Of a stretch of DNA of 64,000 bases, positions 57,497-64,000 are shown in pieces. Position numbers and translations under genes: made by a program. The notes beneath the pieces are model-generated. The model was not told where the DNA came from. It saw nothing but the letters and a program-made list of their open reading frames with translations, and searched no databases. Numbering within the stretch: position 1 is the stretch's first letter; the number at the start of each line of letters is the position of its first letter. Location of the stretch: contig NZ_CP116256.1 of the NCBI RefSeq assembly GCF_027947575.1, forward strand, positions 5,890,001-5,954,000. The letters run 5' to 3'. The stretch is from Streptomyces rubrogriseus (GTDB lineage Bacteria; Actinomycetota; Actinomycetes; Streptomycetales; Streptomycetaceae).

Positions 57497-58126
57497 TCAC
57501 AGCCCCGCCAGGAGATCCGCGAGCGGGGCCGGTGGCCGTGCGCCGTCGAGGGCCTCGACGAGGAGGCCGCCGTAGCGGATCTTGCGGCCCTTCCTGGTGC
57601 TGAGGAAGCGGCGCAACTGCTGTTGCCGGGGGCGGCCGTGCTGGGCGGGCTGGGCCAGGAAGGTCTGCCAGGGGCGGAGTTCGTCCTCGGAGCGTATGAC
57701 CTCCTCGACCCGCGCCGGGCCCAGTGCCCGGATCATCTCGTCCTCCAGGTCGGCCACGCAGACGTGGAAGTCGCGTGCAGCGCCCGCCCGTTGCCAGCCG
57801 CGGACGTAGAAGGGCTCCTCCCGGGCGTCGCAGAGGCCGGTCAGGCGCAGGCCGAGGCCGGGTGGGCCGAGCAGCCCCGCGTAGCGGCCGACACTCATCG
57901 CGCCGCCCATGGACACCACGGCCACGCCCTCGGCGGTCAGGTCGCGGTCCTCGCGGGCCGCCAGGGCCTGGACGGCGGCGAGGTCGCTGGGGCCCTCCAG
58001 CAGCACCGCCGTCCGCAGGCCGAGATCCCTCACCAGATCCGCCGCCAGGTCACCCGCCGTGTCCCCGGCGCCGCCCGCCGCCGCCCAGCGGGCGATCTCG
58101 TCCCGGAACGCGTCCATGTCCGCCAT
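57497..58126 (-). CDS. TOPRIM-domain protein (OLD-like, no ATPase)
   Basis: 209 residues. TAVLLEGPSDLAAVQAL (~37-53) matches the TOPRIM VEGxxD signature with Glu and Asp, and VSMGGAMSVGRYAGLL and GLCDAREE supply the following acidic residues. In OLD nucleases this domain is fused to an AAA ATPase; here there is none. Could be a stand-alone nuclease or nucleotidyl transferase. The ATG at 58126 has no clear ribosome site. It lies 65 bp downstream of a siderophore-synthetase-like gene on the same strand. Confidence 0.75.
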   Translation of the reverse strand: MADMDAFRDEIARWAAAGGAGDTAGDLAADLVRDLGLRTAVLLEGPSDLAAVQALAAREDRDLTAEGVAVVSMGGAMSVGRYAGLLGPPGLGLRLTGLCDAREEPFYVRGWQRAGAARDFHVCVADLEDEMIRALGPARVEEVIRSEDELRPWQTFLAQPAQHGRPRQQQLRRFLSTRKGRKIRYGGLLVEALDGARPPAPLADLLAGL

Positions 58127-58191
58127 GCGGTGAGTGTGCACCACCCGGGAGCGGTACGGCACGGGATTTCCGGGCGCGTGAGTGCCGCCGC

Positions 58192-59745
58192 TCAGGCCAC
58201 GCGCAGCGGGTTGGGCAGCGGCCGGTAGCGGGCGTCGGCGCCGTCCGCGCCGGTCCAGCGCAGCAGGAGGTTGGTCTTGGCGGGGAGGGTCGGGGCGGTG
58301 AGCAGGGCCGGGATTTCGGGCAGGTCGTGGCGGGCCAGGGTGCGGCGGACGGCGGGCCAGGGGTCGAAGGCCGGGTGGTGTTCGGTGAGGGCGGCGGCGA
58401 TCTCGTACAGATGGTTGACGACCAGGCAGTAGACCAGGCGTTCCCAGCCGGCCGCCCTCGGGGTGTCCGGCAGTAGTTTGACGCCCTCCGCGTCCCGGAA
58501 GAGGGCCTGCACCGGCATGCCGGTCGCGTCCACGGCGACCAGCGTGTTCTGCAGGTGCGCCTCCAGGACGACGCCGTCGTCGGCGAAGGCGGTCAGGACG
58601 GGCGGCACGACGGCGGCGAGGTACGCCTCCCACCAGGCCGCCGGGTCAGCGGTGGCGGTCAGCGGGCTGTCGGGGAAGCCTTCCACGAGCGCGGCGGCCA
58701 GGAGCGGGGTCGCGCCGGGCAGGAGGTGGTCGCGCAGGCCGTCGCGGACGACGACGGCCAGTTCCTCGAAGGCGAAGTCCGCGGTGCGGTGGCCGCGGTC
58801 GCCGAGCCAGGCGGCGGGAGGGCCCAGGGAGGCGAAGGCCTCGGTGGCGGCCGTGTCGGTGCGGCGCAGTCTCAGCAGGTCGTGGCGCCACAGGCGGCGG
58901 ATGTCGTTGGTGACGCGCACGTCGAGGCTGAACTTCAGGAACAGGTCCCGGCCGGGGAGGTACTCGGGCGCGTACACCGTGCGGATCGCGGCCGTCGGCC
59001 AGGCGAAGAAGCCGGTCGTGCCCACCCGGACGAGCCGGCCGTCGGCGAAGGCGGGGGCGAGGGCGGCTGCCGTCAGCTCCAGTTGCCAGGGGTGGGCGGG
59101 CAGCAGTCGGTAGCCGGGCGGGGCCTTGCCGAGGGCGTCCAGGGCGGCGGTGTCGCCCTCGTCGACGACGGTGTCCTCGCGCACGGCGAGCAGCGTCAGC
59201 GGGAAGCGGGCGTGTGCCTCGGGCGCGTAGGGCAGCCACCCGGCGTGCGGGCCGCCGCCGCGTGCCTTGGGGGCGGGGTGGTGGGTGTGGCCGGTGAGCA
59301 GGGCCTGCTCGGAGCGGAGGTACGGGTCGGCGGGCGGGGTGGCACGCGCGCGTGCCGTCAGCAGGGCGGCCACCGCGTCGCGGCTGTCGGTCATCTCGGT
59401 GGGCAGTTCGTGGTTGGGCACACCGGTGTGCCGGCGCAGGGCCTCGGCGACGAGCTTCACCAGTTCGGCGTGGTCGACCCGGTGCCACCCGTCCTGCGTG
59501 CGGACCTCCGGTTCGGCGGGCCGCCGTCCCCGTCGCACCCGCAGCAGTCTGCCGCCGGGCAGCAGGTACACGGGGCGGGCGCCGGGGCCCGGCAGCGGTT
59601 CGGCCACCTCGCGCAGCAGGCAGTTCAGCAGCGGTACGGCCGCGTGGGCGTCGGCGCGGCGCGCCACGTCGTCCCGGGCGGCGGCGCCGTCCGGAAGGGG
59701 GGCGTCGGCGCCGGTGGGCGGGGGCAGGAGATCCACGCGTTCCAC
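58192..59745 (-). CDS. IucA/IucC-family NIS siderophore synthetase
   Basis: 517 residues, adenylating a carboxylate (often citrate or a dicarboxylic acid) and joining it to an amine or hydroxylamine. Motifs: LLTGHTHHPAPKARGG (~149, ATP-site GHxxHPxxKxR), LLPAHPWQ (~208), KFSLDVRVTNDIR (~268), VVLEAHLQNTLVAV (~400) and FRDAEGVKLLP. Active-site residues appear intact. Divergent from a second family member with only about 80-160 bp between. No iron-box sequence is seen in that gap. GTG 59745 follows AGGGA. Confidence 0.9.
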   Translation of the reverse strand: MERVDLLPPPTGADAPLPDGAAARDDVARRADAHAAVPLLNCLLREVAEPLPGPGARPVYLLPGGRLLRVRRGRRPAEPEVRTQDGWHRVDHAELVKLVAEALRRHTGVPNHELPTEMTDSRDAVAALLTARARATPPADPYLRSEQALLTGHTHHPAPKARGGGPHAGWLPYAPEAHARFPLTLLAVREDTVVDEGDTAALDALGKAPPGYRLLPAHPWQLELTAAALAPAFADGRLVRVGTTGFFAWPTAAIRTVYAPEYLPGRDLFLKFSLDVRVTNDIRRLWRHDLLRLRRTDTAATEAFASLGPPAAWLGDRGHRTADFAFEELAVVVRDGLRDHLLPGATPLLAAALVEGFPDSPLTATADPAAWWEAYLAAVVPPVLTAFADDGVVLEAHLQNTLVAVDATGMPVQALFRDAEGVKLLPDTPRAAGWERLVYCLVVNHLYEIAAALTEHHPAFDPWPAVRRTLARHDLPEIPALLTAPTLPAKTNLLLRWTGADGADARYRPLPNPLRVA

Positions 59746-59829
59746 TCGTTCCCTACGGTCGGTCCATGGCGGAGAGGACGGAGACGATCAGTATGTCTCT
59801 CGTCATGACAGTCGTCGGTCCTCCGCCGT

Positions 59830-59890
59830 GACGTCGTACTCGTACGCGTACTCCGACCCGTACGCGTACGCGTACTCCGACCCGTACCCG
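59830..59890. repeat. direct repeats with GTACGCGTAC palindromes before the second siderophore gene
   Basis: CGTACGCGTACTCCGACCCG recurs about 30 bp later. Each copy holds the palindrome GTACGCGTAC. If translated from GTG 59828 it would give a YAYSDPY-type Tyr-rich stretch. Because a better start lies downstream at 59903, this may instead be untranslated regulatory DNA. Confidence 0.65.
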
Positions 59891-59902
59891 AGGAGCCTGC
59901 CC

Positions 59903-61435
59903 GTGCATCGTCCCCCCAGTGCGGCGGCCGAGGTCGCCGAGGAGCTGGCGGCCGTCCGTCCCGCTCTGGCCGCCCGGTTCGCGGCCGAGCGGCCAGGGGC
60001 CCGCGCGGCCGTGCTGTCGCGGCTGTGGCGTGCCCTCGCCTTCGAACCGCTGCCGTGGGTCGAGGGCCGGGAGCGGTCCGGGGACGGGCTCGTCCTGCGC
60101 CTGCGGGACGGCCGCCGGCTGAGCGGTCCGCCCGCCGACCCGTACCGCACGGACGCCTACGTCCGGGTGGTACGGCTGGACGAGGTCGCGTACGACGACC
60201 CGGAGCGGCTGCTGACCGACCTCGCCGTACCGCACTCGGCCTCCTTCGCCGCCGAACTCGGGCACAGTGCGGCGTCCTTGGCCCTGTCGCGCGCGGCACA
60301 GCCCCGGGCGGTCCGGGAGGGGGCGCCCGAGAATCACCCGGACGAGTGGCCGGACAGCGGCTGGGGCTGGGAGCGGCGGGTGGTCGACGGGCACCCGTAC
60401 CACCCCGGCTGCCGTGCGCGGCCCGGCTTCTCGGTGGCGGAGCAGCTCGCCTACGGGCCCGAGCACGGGCCGGTGGTGGAGCTGGGGCTCATGCCGGTCC
60501 CGGCGGCGGAGTGCCTGGTGACGGGGGTGTGGCCCGGGGAGCTGCGGGACGGGGCGCGGGTGCTGGTCCCGGTGCATCCTTGGCAGGCCGCGCACGTGCT
60601 CAAGCAGTCGTACGGGGCCGGGCCCGCCGCGCATCCGCTGATGTCCCTGCGGACCCTCGCCGTGCCCGGCTCGGTGCACGTCAAGACCGCGCTGAGTGCC
60701 CGGCTGACGTCCTCGGTGCGGGACATCTCGGTCGCCTCGATCGCCGCGTCGGCCGATCTGTCGTCGTTCGGGGCGCGGTTGGCGGCGCGTCTGGACGGCC
60801 TGCTCCACGTGACCCGCACGCTGGGCGCGGCCACCGCCCACTCCCCCGACCTGGCCGCCGTCCTGCGCGAAGCGCCCGAGGTGTACGCCTCGCCCGGCGA
60901 GCACGTCGTCCCGGTGGCCGCGTTGGCGACCACCGGACTGCCGCGTTCCGCCGCGTGGCTCGCCGCCTTCGCCCGTCTCGCGCTCACCGTCGGGCTGCGC
61001 GCGCTGGAGCTGGGCGTGGCCCTCGAGGCGCACGGTCAGAACCTCCTGGTCGTGCTGTCCGCGACGGGCGACCCGCTGCGCCTGGTCTACCGCGACCTGG
61101 CCGACATCCGCGTCTCCCCGGCCCGCCTGGCCCGGCACGGCCTCGCGGCCCACGGCCTGCCCGGCCGGGTACTGACCGACGAACCGCTCGCGCTGCGCCG
61201 GAAGCTGTTCGGCTCGCTGGTGGGAGGCGCGCTGGCGGCCACGGCCGGTTCGGGCCCGGCCCTGCGCAGGGCCCTGGAGGCGGCGGTGCCGGAACTGCCG
61301 CGCACGGAGGACGTCGTGGCCCTGCGGGAGGAACCGCTGCCGGTGAAGGCGCTGACGGTGATGCGGCTGACGCCCGGACATGCGGGCGACATCTGGACCG
61401 TGCTGCCCAATCCCTTGGCAACCGGTCCCTGCTGA
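59903..61435 (+). CDS. IucA/IucC-family NIS siderophore synthetase (second copy)
   Basis: 510 residues with intact family motifs: VVDGHPYHPGCRARPGFS (~150, ATP binding), LVPVHPWQAAHVL (~222), SVHVKTALSARLTSSVRDIS (~257), ALEAHGQNLLVVL (~375), YRDLADIRVSP. It diverges clearly from the neighbouring copy and may act in sequence with it. GTG 59903 is chosen since AGGAG lies 7-8 nt upstream; an upstream GTG at 59828 would add a 25-residue Tyr/Pro repeat. No monooxygenase, decarboxylase or transporter is adjacent, so the hydroxylamine or amine substrate must come from elsewhere. Confidence 0.9.
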   Translation: MHRPPSAAAEVAEELAAVRPALAARFAAERPGARAAVLSRLWRALAFEPLPWVEGRERSGDGLVLRLRDGRRLSGPPADPYRTDAYVRVVRLDEVAYDDPERLLTDLAVPHSASFAAELGHSAASLALSRAAQPRAVREGAPENHPDEWPDSGWGWERRVVDGHPYHPGCRARPGFSVAEQLAYGPEHGPVVELGLMPVPAAECLVTGVWPGELRDGARVLVPVHPWQAAHVLKQSYGAGPAAHPLMSLRTLAVPGSVHVKTALSARLTSSVRDISVASIAASADLSSFGARLAARLDGLLHVTRTLGAATAHSPDLAAVLREAPEVYASPGEHVVPVAALATTGLPRSAAWLAAFARLALTVGLRALELGVALEAHGQNLLVVLSATGDPLRLVYRDLADIRVSPARLARHGLAAHGLPGRVLTDEPLALRRKLFGSLVGGALAATAGSGPALRRALEAAVPELPRTEDVVALREEPLPVKALTVMRLTPGHAGDIWTVLPNPLATGPC

Positions 61436-61589
61436 CCCGGCCCGGCCGGCCGGTCCGTCAAGGGCCGGACGGCCAAGGCTTGGCCGATTTTCGGCTCTTC
61501 GTGGAAAACCCGGGGCTGGCCGCGGCGGGCGCGCCCTACGGTGTACGCCCTGTGGGGTCATCCGGACGTGAGGGTTGTGAGAGCGGGAC

Positions 61590-63128
61590 ATGACTGACGC
61601 CAACGGCAGTGACGGCCTGATGACGCCGATCCGGCCCGATCAACTGGAACCGGGCGCGGTGATCGCGCAGTCGCTGGACAACCAGTGGGTGCCGGCCCGG
61701 CTGGCGGCCGACATGATCGAACGGGGCCAGTCCCTGGACGAGGTCGCCGGCCGACGCATCAGGGAGGTGCGGGCCGAGTACTTCCGCAGCCTCATCAACG
61801 CGAGCCAGGTCGTGATCAACCGCGCCTACTTCTACAACAACGCGGCGATCAGCCGGGACCTCCTGGAAGAGGGCGAGTCCCGCTCGGCGCACCGCAGTCT
61901 GCTCGCCTCGGGGGCGATCGTGCCGTTCCTGCTCAACGAGCGCCACCCCGCCGAGGAACCACCCGCGCACCTGCACGTACGGCCCGAGGGGTTCACCGCC
62001 TGGCAGGAGACGCTGGAGGGCATGTCCGGCACCGACCGGGTCCGCTGTGTGCGCATGGCCTGGGACGACTCGCTCGACGACCGGGCGAACCGGGAGCACA
62101 CCCGGATCCGGCTGTTCCAGCCGTTCACCGAGAAGGTGCAGGGCCTGACCGCCAAGAACATTGATGTCCTCGCCTCGCAAGTCGGCGTGCCGCCCGAGGA
62201 GTTCGACGCCTTCGGCAGGCGGCTCGGTGAGGTGGTCAGCCACAGCAACAGCCTCAGCGTCCGACGGCAGCCCGTGGTGCGCAACACGCTGTACGAGGAG
62301 TTCGTGTCCGTCCCCGGGTCGAACGTGGCAGAGGGGAGGTACGACCGCGGCAAGCTCTACGCCAAGGAGATCAAGCAACTGCTCGACCTGATCTACAACG
62401 TCAACCTTGCCGACGCTCTGGGACGCTATCCCCTCACCCCGGCCGACAGCCTGCGGCGGGTGGTGTTGCAGGAAGCACGTGAGGCACGCACCACCACCGG
62501 GTTCGTGGAGGACCCCGAACAACTGCTGACATTCCTGCGGCGGCAGGCCTTCGCGACCGTTCAGGACCATCTGACGCCGGCCGCGGTGAACTCGCTGGCT
62601 CTGCAGGACATCTGGCGGCTGCGGCAGACCTCCGTCTGGAACAGCTACATCCGGGCGTTCGGAGCGCTGACCGCGGCTCCAGACCGCTTCCACGACGCCG
62701 CAGGGCAGGTGTTCGACCGCTACGTCCGGCTCAACTCGGAGATTCTCAGACTCGCGCAGGAACGCAGGCAGGCTCGTCCCAACCGGTGGCGTCCGGTCGT
62801 CGAGGTCGTCGTCACCCTTACCGCGGGCACGTTCTCGGCCATCAGCGGCGCAGGCCTGTGGGAACTGACCGGCGCTCTCCTGCCGACCGCGGTGTCCGGT
62901 CCGGTGACCGGCTCGGTACAGCTGGTGCTGCGCAACTGGGAAGCCGGGCGACAGGAGCAGAGATTCGCCCGGGAGATAGCCTCCGTACGGCTGGCGAGTG
63001 AGCGAGAATGGCGGCAGTTCCGCGACCTGGTGCAGCGGCTGCCCGACTACCGGCAGGATGCGCACACGGGATCGGCCGGCAACGCCGCCACCACCACCCA
63101 GGACGACGACGTGCCCAACGACTACTGA
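61590..63128 (+). CDS. hypothetical protein, unrecognised 512-residue family
   Basis: I do not recognise a family. Residues 1-~395 look soluble and helical, with many Arg/Glu (GRRIREVRAEYFRSLINASQVVINRAYFYNN; a DNA- or nucleotide-related role cannot be judged). Residues ~405-440 are hydrophobic (VVEVVVTLTAGTFSAISG, LWELTGALLPTAVSGPVTG), compatible with two short membrane passes or a glycine-rich hairpin, then a charged helical tail ending NDY. The ATG at 61590 has GAGAGCGGGAC upstream. The NUDIX gene starts 40 bp later on the same strand, so they are probably co-transcribed. Confidence 0.7.
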   Translation: MTDANGSDGLMTPIRPDQLEPGAVIAQSLDNQWVPARLAADMIERGQSLDEVAGRRIREVRAEYFRSLINASQVVINRAYFYNNAAISRDLLEEGESRSAHRSLLASGAIVPFLLNERHPAEEPPAHLHVRPEGFTAWQETLEGMSGTDRVRCVRMAWDDSLDDRANREHTRIRLFQPFTEKVQGLTAKNIDVLASQVGVPPEEFDAFGRRLGEVVSHSNSLSVRRQPVVRNTLYEEFVSVPGSNVAEGRYDRGKLYAKEIKQLLDLIYNVNLADALGRYPLTPADSLRRVVLQEAREARTTTGFVEDPEQLLTFLRRQAFATVQDHLTPAAVNSLALQDIWRLRQTSVWNSYIRAFGALTAAPDRFHDAAGQVFDRYVRLNSEILRLAQERRQARPNRWRPVVEVVVTLTAGTFSAISGAGLWELTGALLPTAVSGPVTGSVQLVLRNWEAGRQEQRFAREIASVRLASEREWRQFRDLVQRLPDYRQDAHTGSAGNAATTTQDDDVPNDY

Positions 63129-63168
63129 GCTTTGGCTGGAGTACCGTGCACTGCCTGCGAAACGCCCG

Positions 63169-63906
63169 ATGAACCGGTACGAGGCCCTGCGCCGACGCGT
63201 TCCGGAGTGGTTCCGCAACGAGCCCGGGGGGATCGAGATCCTGACGGACCCCGCGCTGGTCCGCAGGGCCCGGCGGTCGGCCGTCCCGACGGTGCGACGT
63301 GGCCCGTTGGGTTCCCTGCGGGCGTGGGCGAGGGCTGCCCTGCGGCCGGTCCCGACCGGTGTGGTGTCGGCCAACCGCTACCTGTGGTACCTACGCGATC
63401 CGGTGCGGTTCCCCGACGGCCGGCTCGGGCTGTACGACCGTCTTCTGCCGCCTCCGGAGTCCTCCCCCGGCGTCGTCGTGCTGCCGCTCCTCGACGACGG
63501 GGCGAAGGTCGTGCTGATCGAGCACTACCGGCACGCCACCCGCGATCGGCACTGGGAGGCCGTGCGCGGCTTCGGTGATCCGGGCGCGACCGGCGAGGAG
63601 AACGTGGCGCGGGAGCTGGCGGAGGAGGTCTCCGCGCGTCCCACGGCGGTGACCGCCCTCGGTGAGCTCCACCCCGACACCGGTCTGTGTGCGCACCGCG
63701 TCGAACTCTACGCGGCACGAGTGCAGTCGGTGGGTGCACCGGAAGTGGGCGAGGCGATCCAGCGGGTGATCACGGTGCCGGCCGCCGAGGCGGAAGCCAT
63801 GGTGGCCGACGGCCGGATCACCGACGGCTTCACGGTCGCCGTCCTCTACCGGGCCCGGCTGGCCGGGTTGTTCACGTCTGTCACGGAAAACGGCGGCGAG
63901 AACTGA
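63169..63906 (+). CDS. NUDIX hydrolase with degenerate box
   Basis: 245 residues. An N-terminal ~90-residue region (RYEALRRRVPEWFRNEPGGIE) precedes a NUDIX domain resembling ADP-ribose pyrophosphatase (VVLIEHYRHATRDRHWEAVRG). The NUDIX box reads GFGDPGATGEENVARELAEEVSA: the RELxEE core with the metal glutamates is kept, but the Glu eight residues before Arg is Ala and the final Gly is Ser. Activity may be changed or lost. Follows the unrecognised gene and probably works with it. Confidence 0.85.
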   Translation: MNRYEALRRRVPEWFRNEPGGIEILTDPALVRRARRSAVPTVRRGPLGSLRAWARAALRPVPTGVVSANRYLWYLRDPVRFPDGRLGLYDRLLPPPESSPGVVVLPLLDDGAKVVLIEHYRHATRDRHWEAVRGFGDPGATGEENVARELAEEVSARPTAVTALGELHPDTGLCAHRVELYAARVQSVGAPEVGEAIQRVITVPAAEAEAMVADGRITDGFTVAVLYRARLAGLFTSVTENGGEN

Positions 63907-63912
63907 CGGCGC

Positions 63913-63937
63913 GTCCGGCGGATGCCCGCCGCCGGAC
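63913..63937. terminator. hairpin terminator after the NUDIX gene
   Basis: Perfect 9-bp stem GTCCGGCGG/CCGCCGGAC with a 7-nt loop, 7 bp after the stop codon, closing the two-gene unit. Confidence 0.75.
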
Positions 63938-63982
63938 ACCCGCCGTTTTGGAGCCCGGCGGCACTGATCAATAGGATCCGCC

Positions 63983-64000
63983 GATGATCACAAGAACACG
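63983..64000 (+). CDS. possible start of a truncated gene at the window edge
   Basis: ATG at 63983 with AGGA about 8 nt upstream, reading MITRT to the window end. Too short to name; may be chance. Confidence 0.25.

Noticed and set aside
61436..61589. Hairpin GGCCGGTCCG...CGGACGGCC as a terminator after the second siderophore gene
   Set aside because: The arms are imperfect and the loop is ill-defined; plausible but not strong enough to list.

Overview
This is a high-GC actinobacterial chromosome segment, almost certainly Streptomyces and close to S. coelicolor/S. lividans. The evidence is codon bias, frequent GTG/TTG starts, ATGA/GTGA overlaps, and a gene order that I recognise from memory as the coelimycin (cpk) and SCB gamma-butyrolactone locus followed by its chromosomal flank. 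No database was searched, so species assignment and ortholog names rest on recognition of families and order.

Region 1 (1-19.7 kb) is the distal part of a coelimycin-type cluster. It holds the 3' end of a type I polyketide synthase subunit (KR-ACP-docking), then a terminal PKS module ending in a thioester reductase. These are followed by a Tat-exported bicovalent flavoprotein oxidase, an acyl-CoA carboxylase biotin subunit (extender supply), and the two subunits of a 2-oxoacid:ferredoxin-oxidoreductase-like enzyme, each carrying one apparent frameshift in a C run. A soluble histidine kinase comes next, and then the butyrolactone signalling set scbC-scbA-scbR-scbB. Three 18-bp ARE-like elements (inside scbA, upstream of scbR, upstream of the kinase) suggest direct control by the butyrolactone receptor.

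Region 2 (19.8-34.5 kb) is housekeeping and catabolic: a SWIM zinc-finger protein coupled to a SNF2 helicase, a membrane-anchored hypothetical protein and a ROK kinase. Next comes a three-gene sugar/inositol-type ABC importer with a GntR regulator and a divergent Gfo/Idh/MocA dehydrogenase. The palindrome TGTCCGGACA occurs at both promoters and is the likely GntR operator. A two-component system and a small membrane protein follow.

Region 3 (34.7-43.6 kb) is allantoin/glyoxylate metabolism: an SDR, allantoicase, allantoinase, an IclR (AllR-like) regulator, a MobA-like nucleotidyltransferase and malate synthase. Paired palindromes are shared between the allantoinase/allR intergenic region and the malate synthase promoter. 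A HipA-like protein and a cupin follow.

Region 4 (43.5-54.0 kb) looks like accessory DNA. It contains a leftward four-gene operon: ATP-grasp ligase, a stand-alone A-PCP-TE synthetase, an NAD-dependent epimerase/reductase, and a GNAT-aminotransferase fusion. A PadR regulator and a MacB-type ABC exporter lie divergently. I regard this as the best candidate for an undescribed biosynthetic system in the window.

Region 5 (54.0-64 kb) has a WhiJ-like cassette (anti-sigma-type ATPase, XRE regulator, DUF397, PPOX flavoprotein), an extra IF-1 paralogue coupled to a GNAT, and a TOPRIM-only protein. It then has two divergent IucA/IucC siderophore synthetases, an unrecognised 512-residue protein and a NUDIX hydrolase with a degenerate box. 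I saw no rRNA, tRNA, CRISPR array, insertion sequence or prophage gene. Intergenic gaps not listed are under 300 bp and show nothing I can name.
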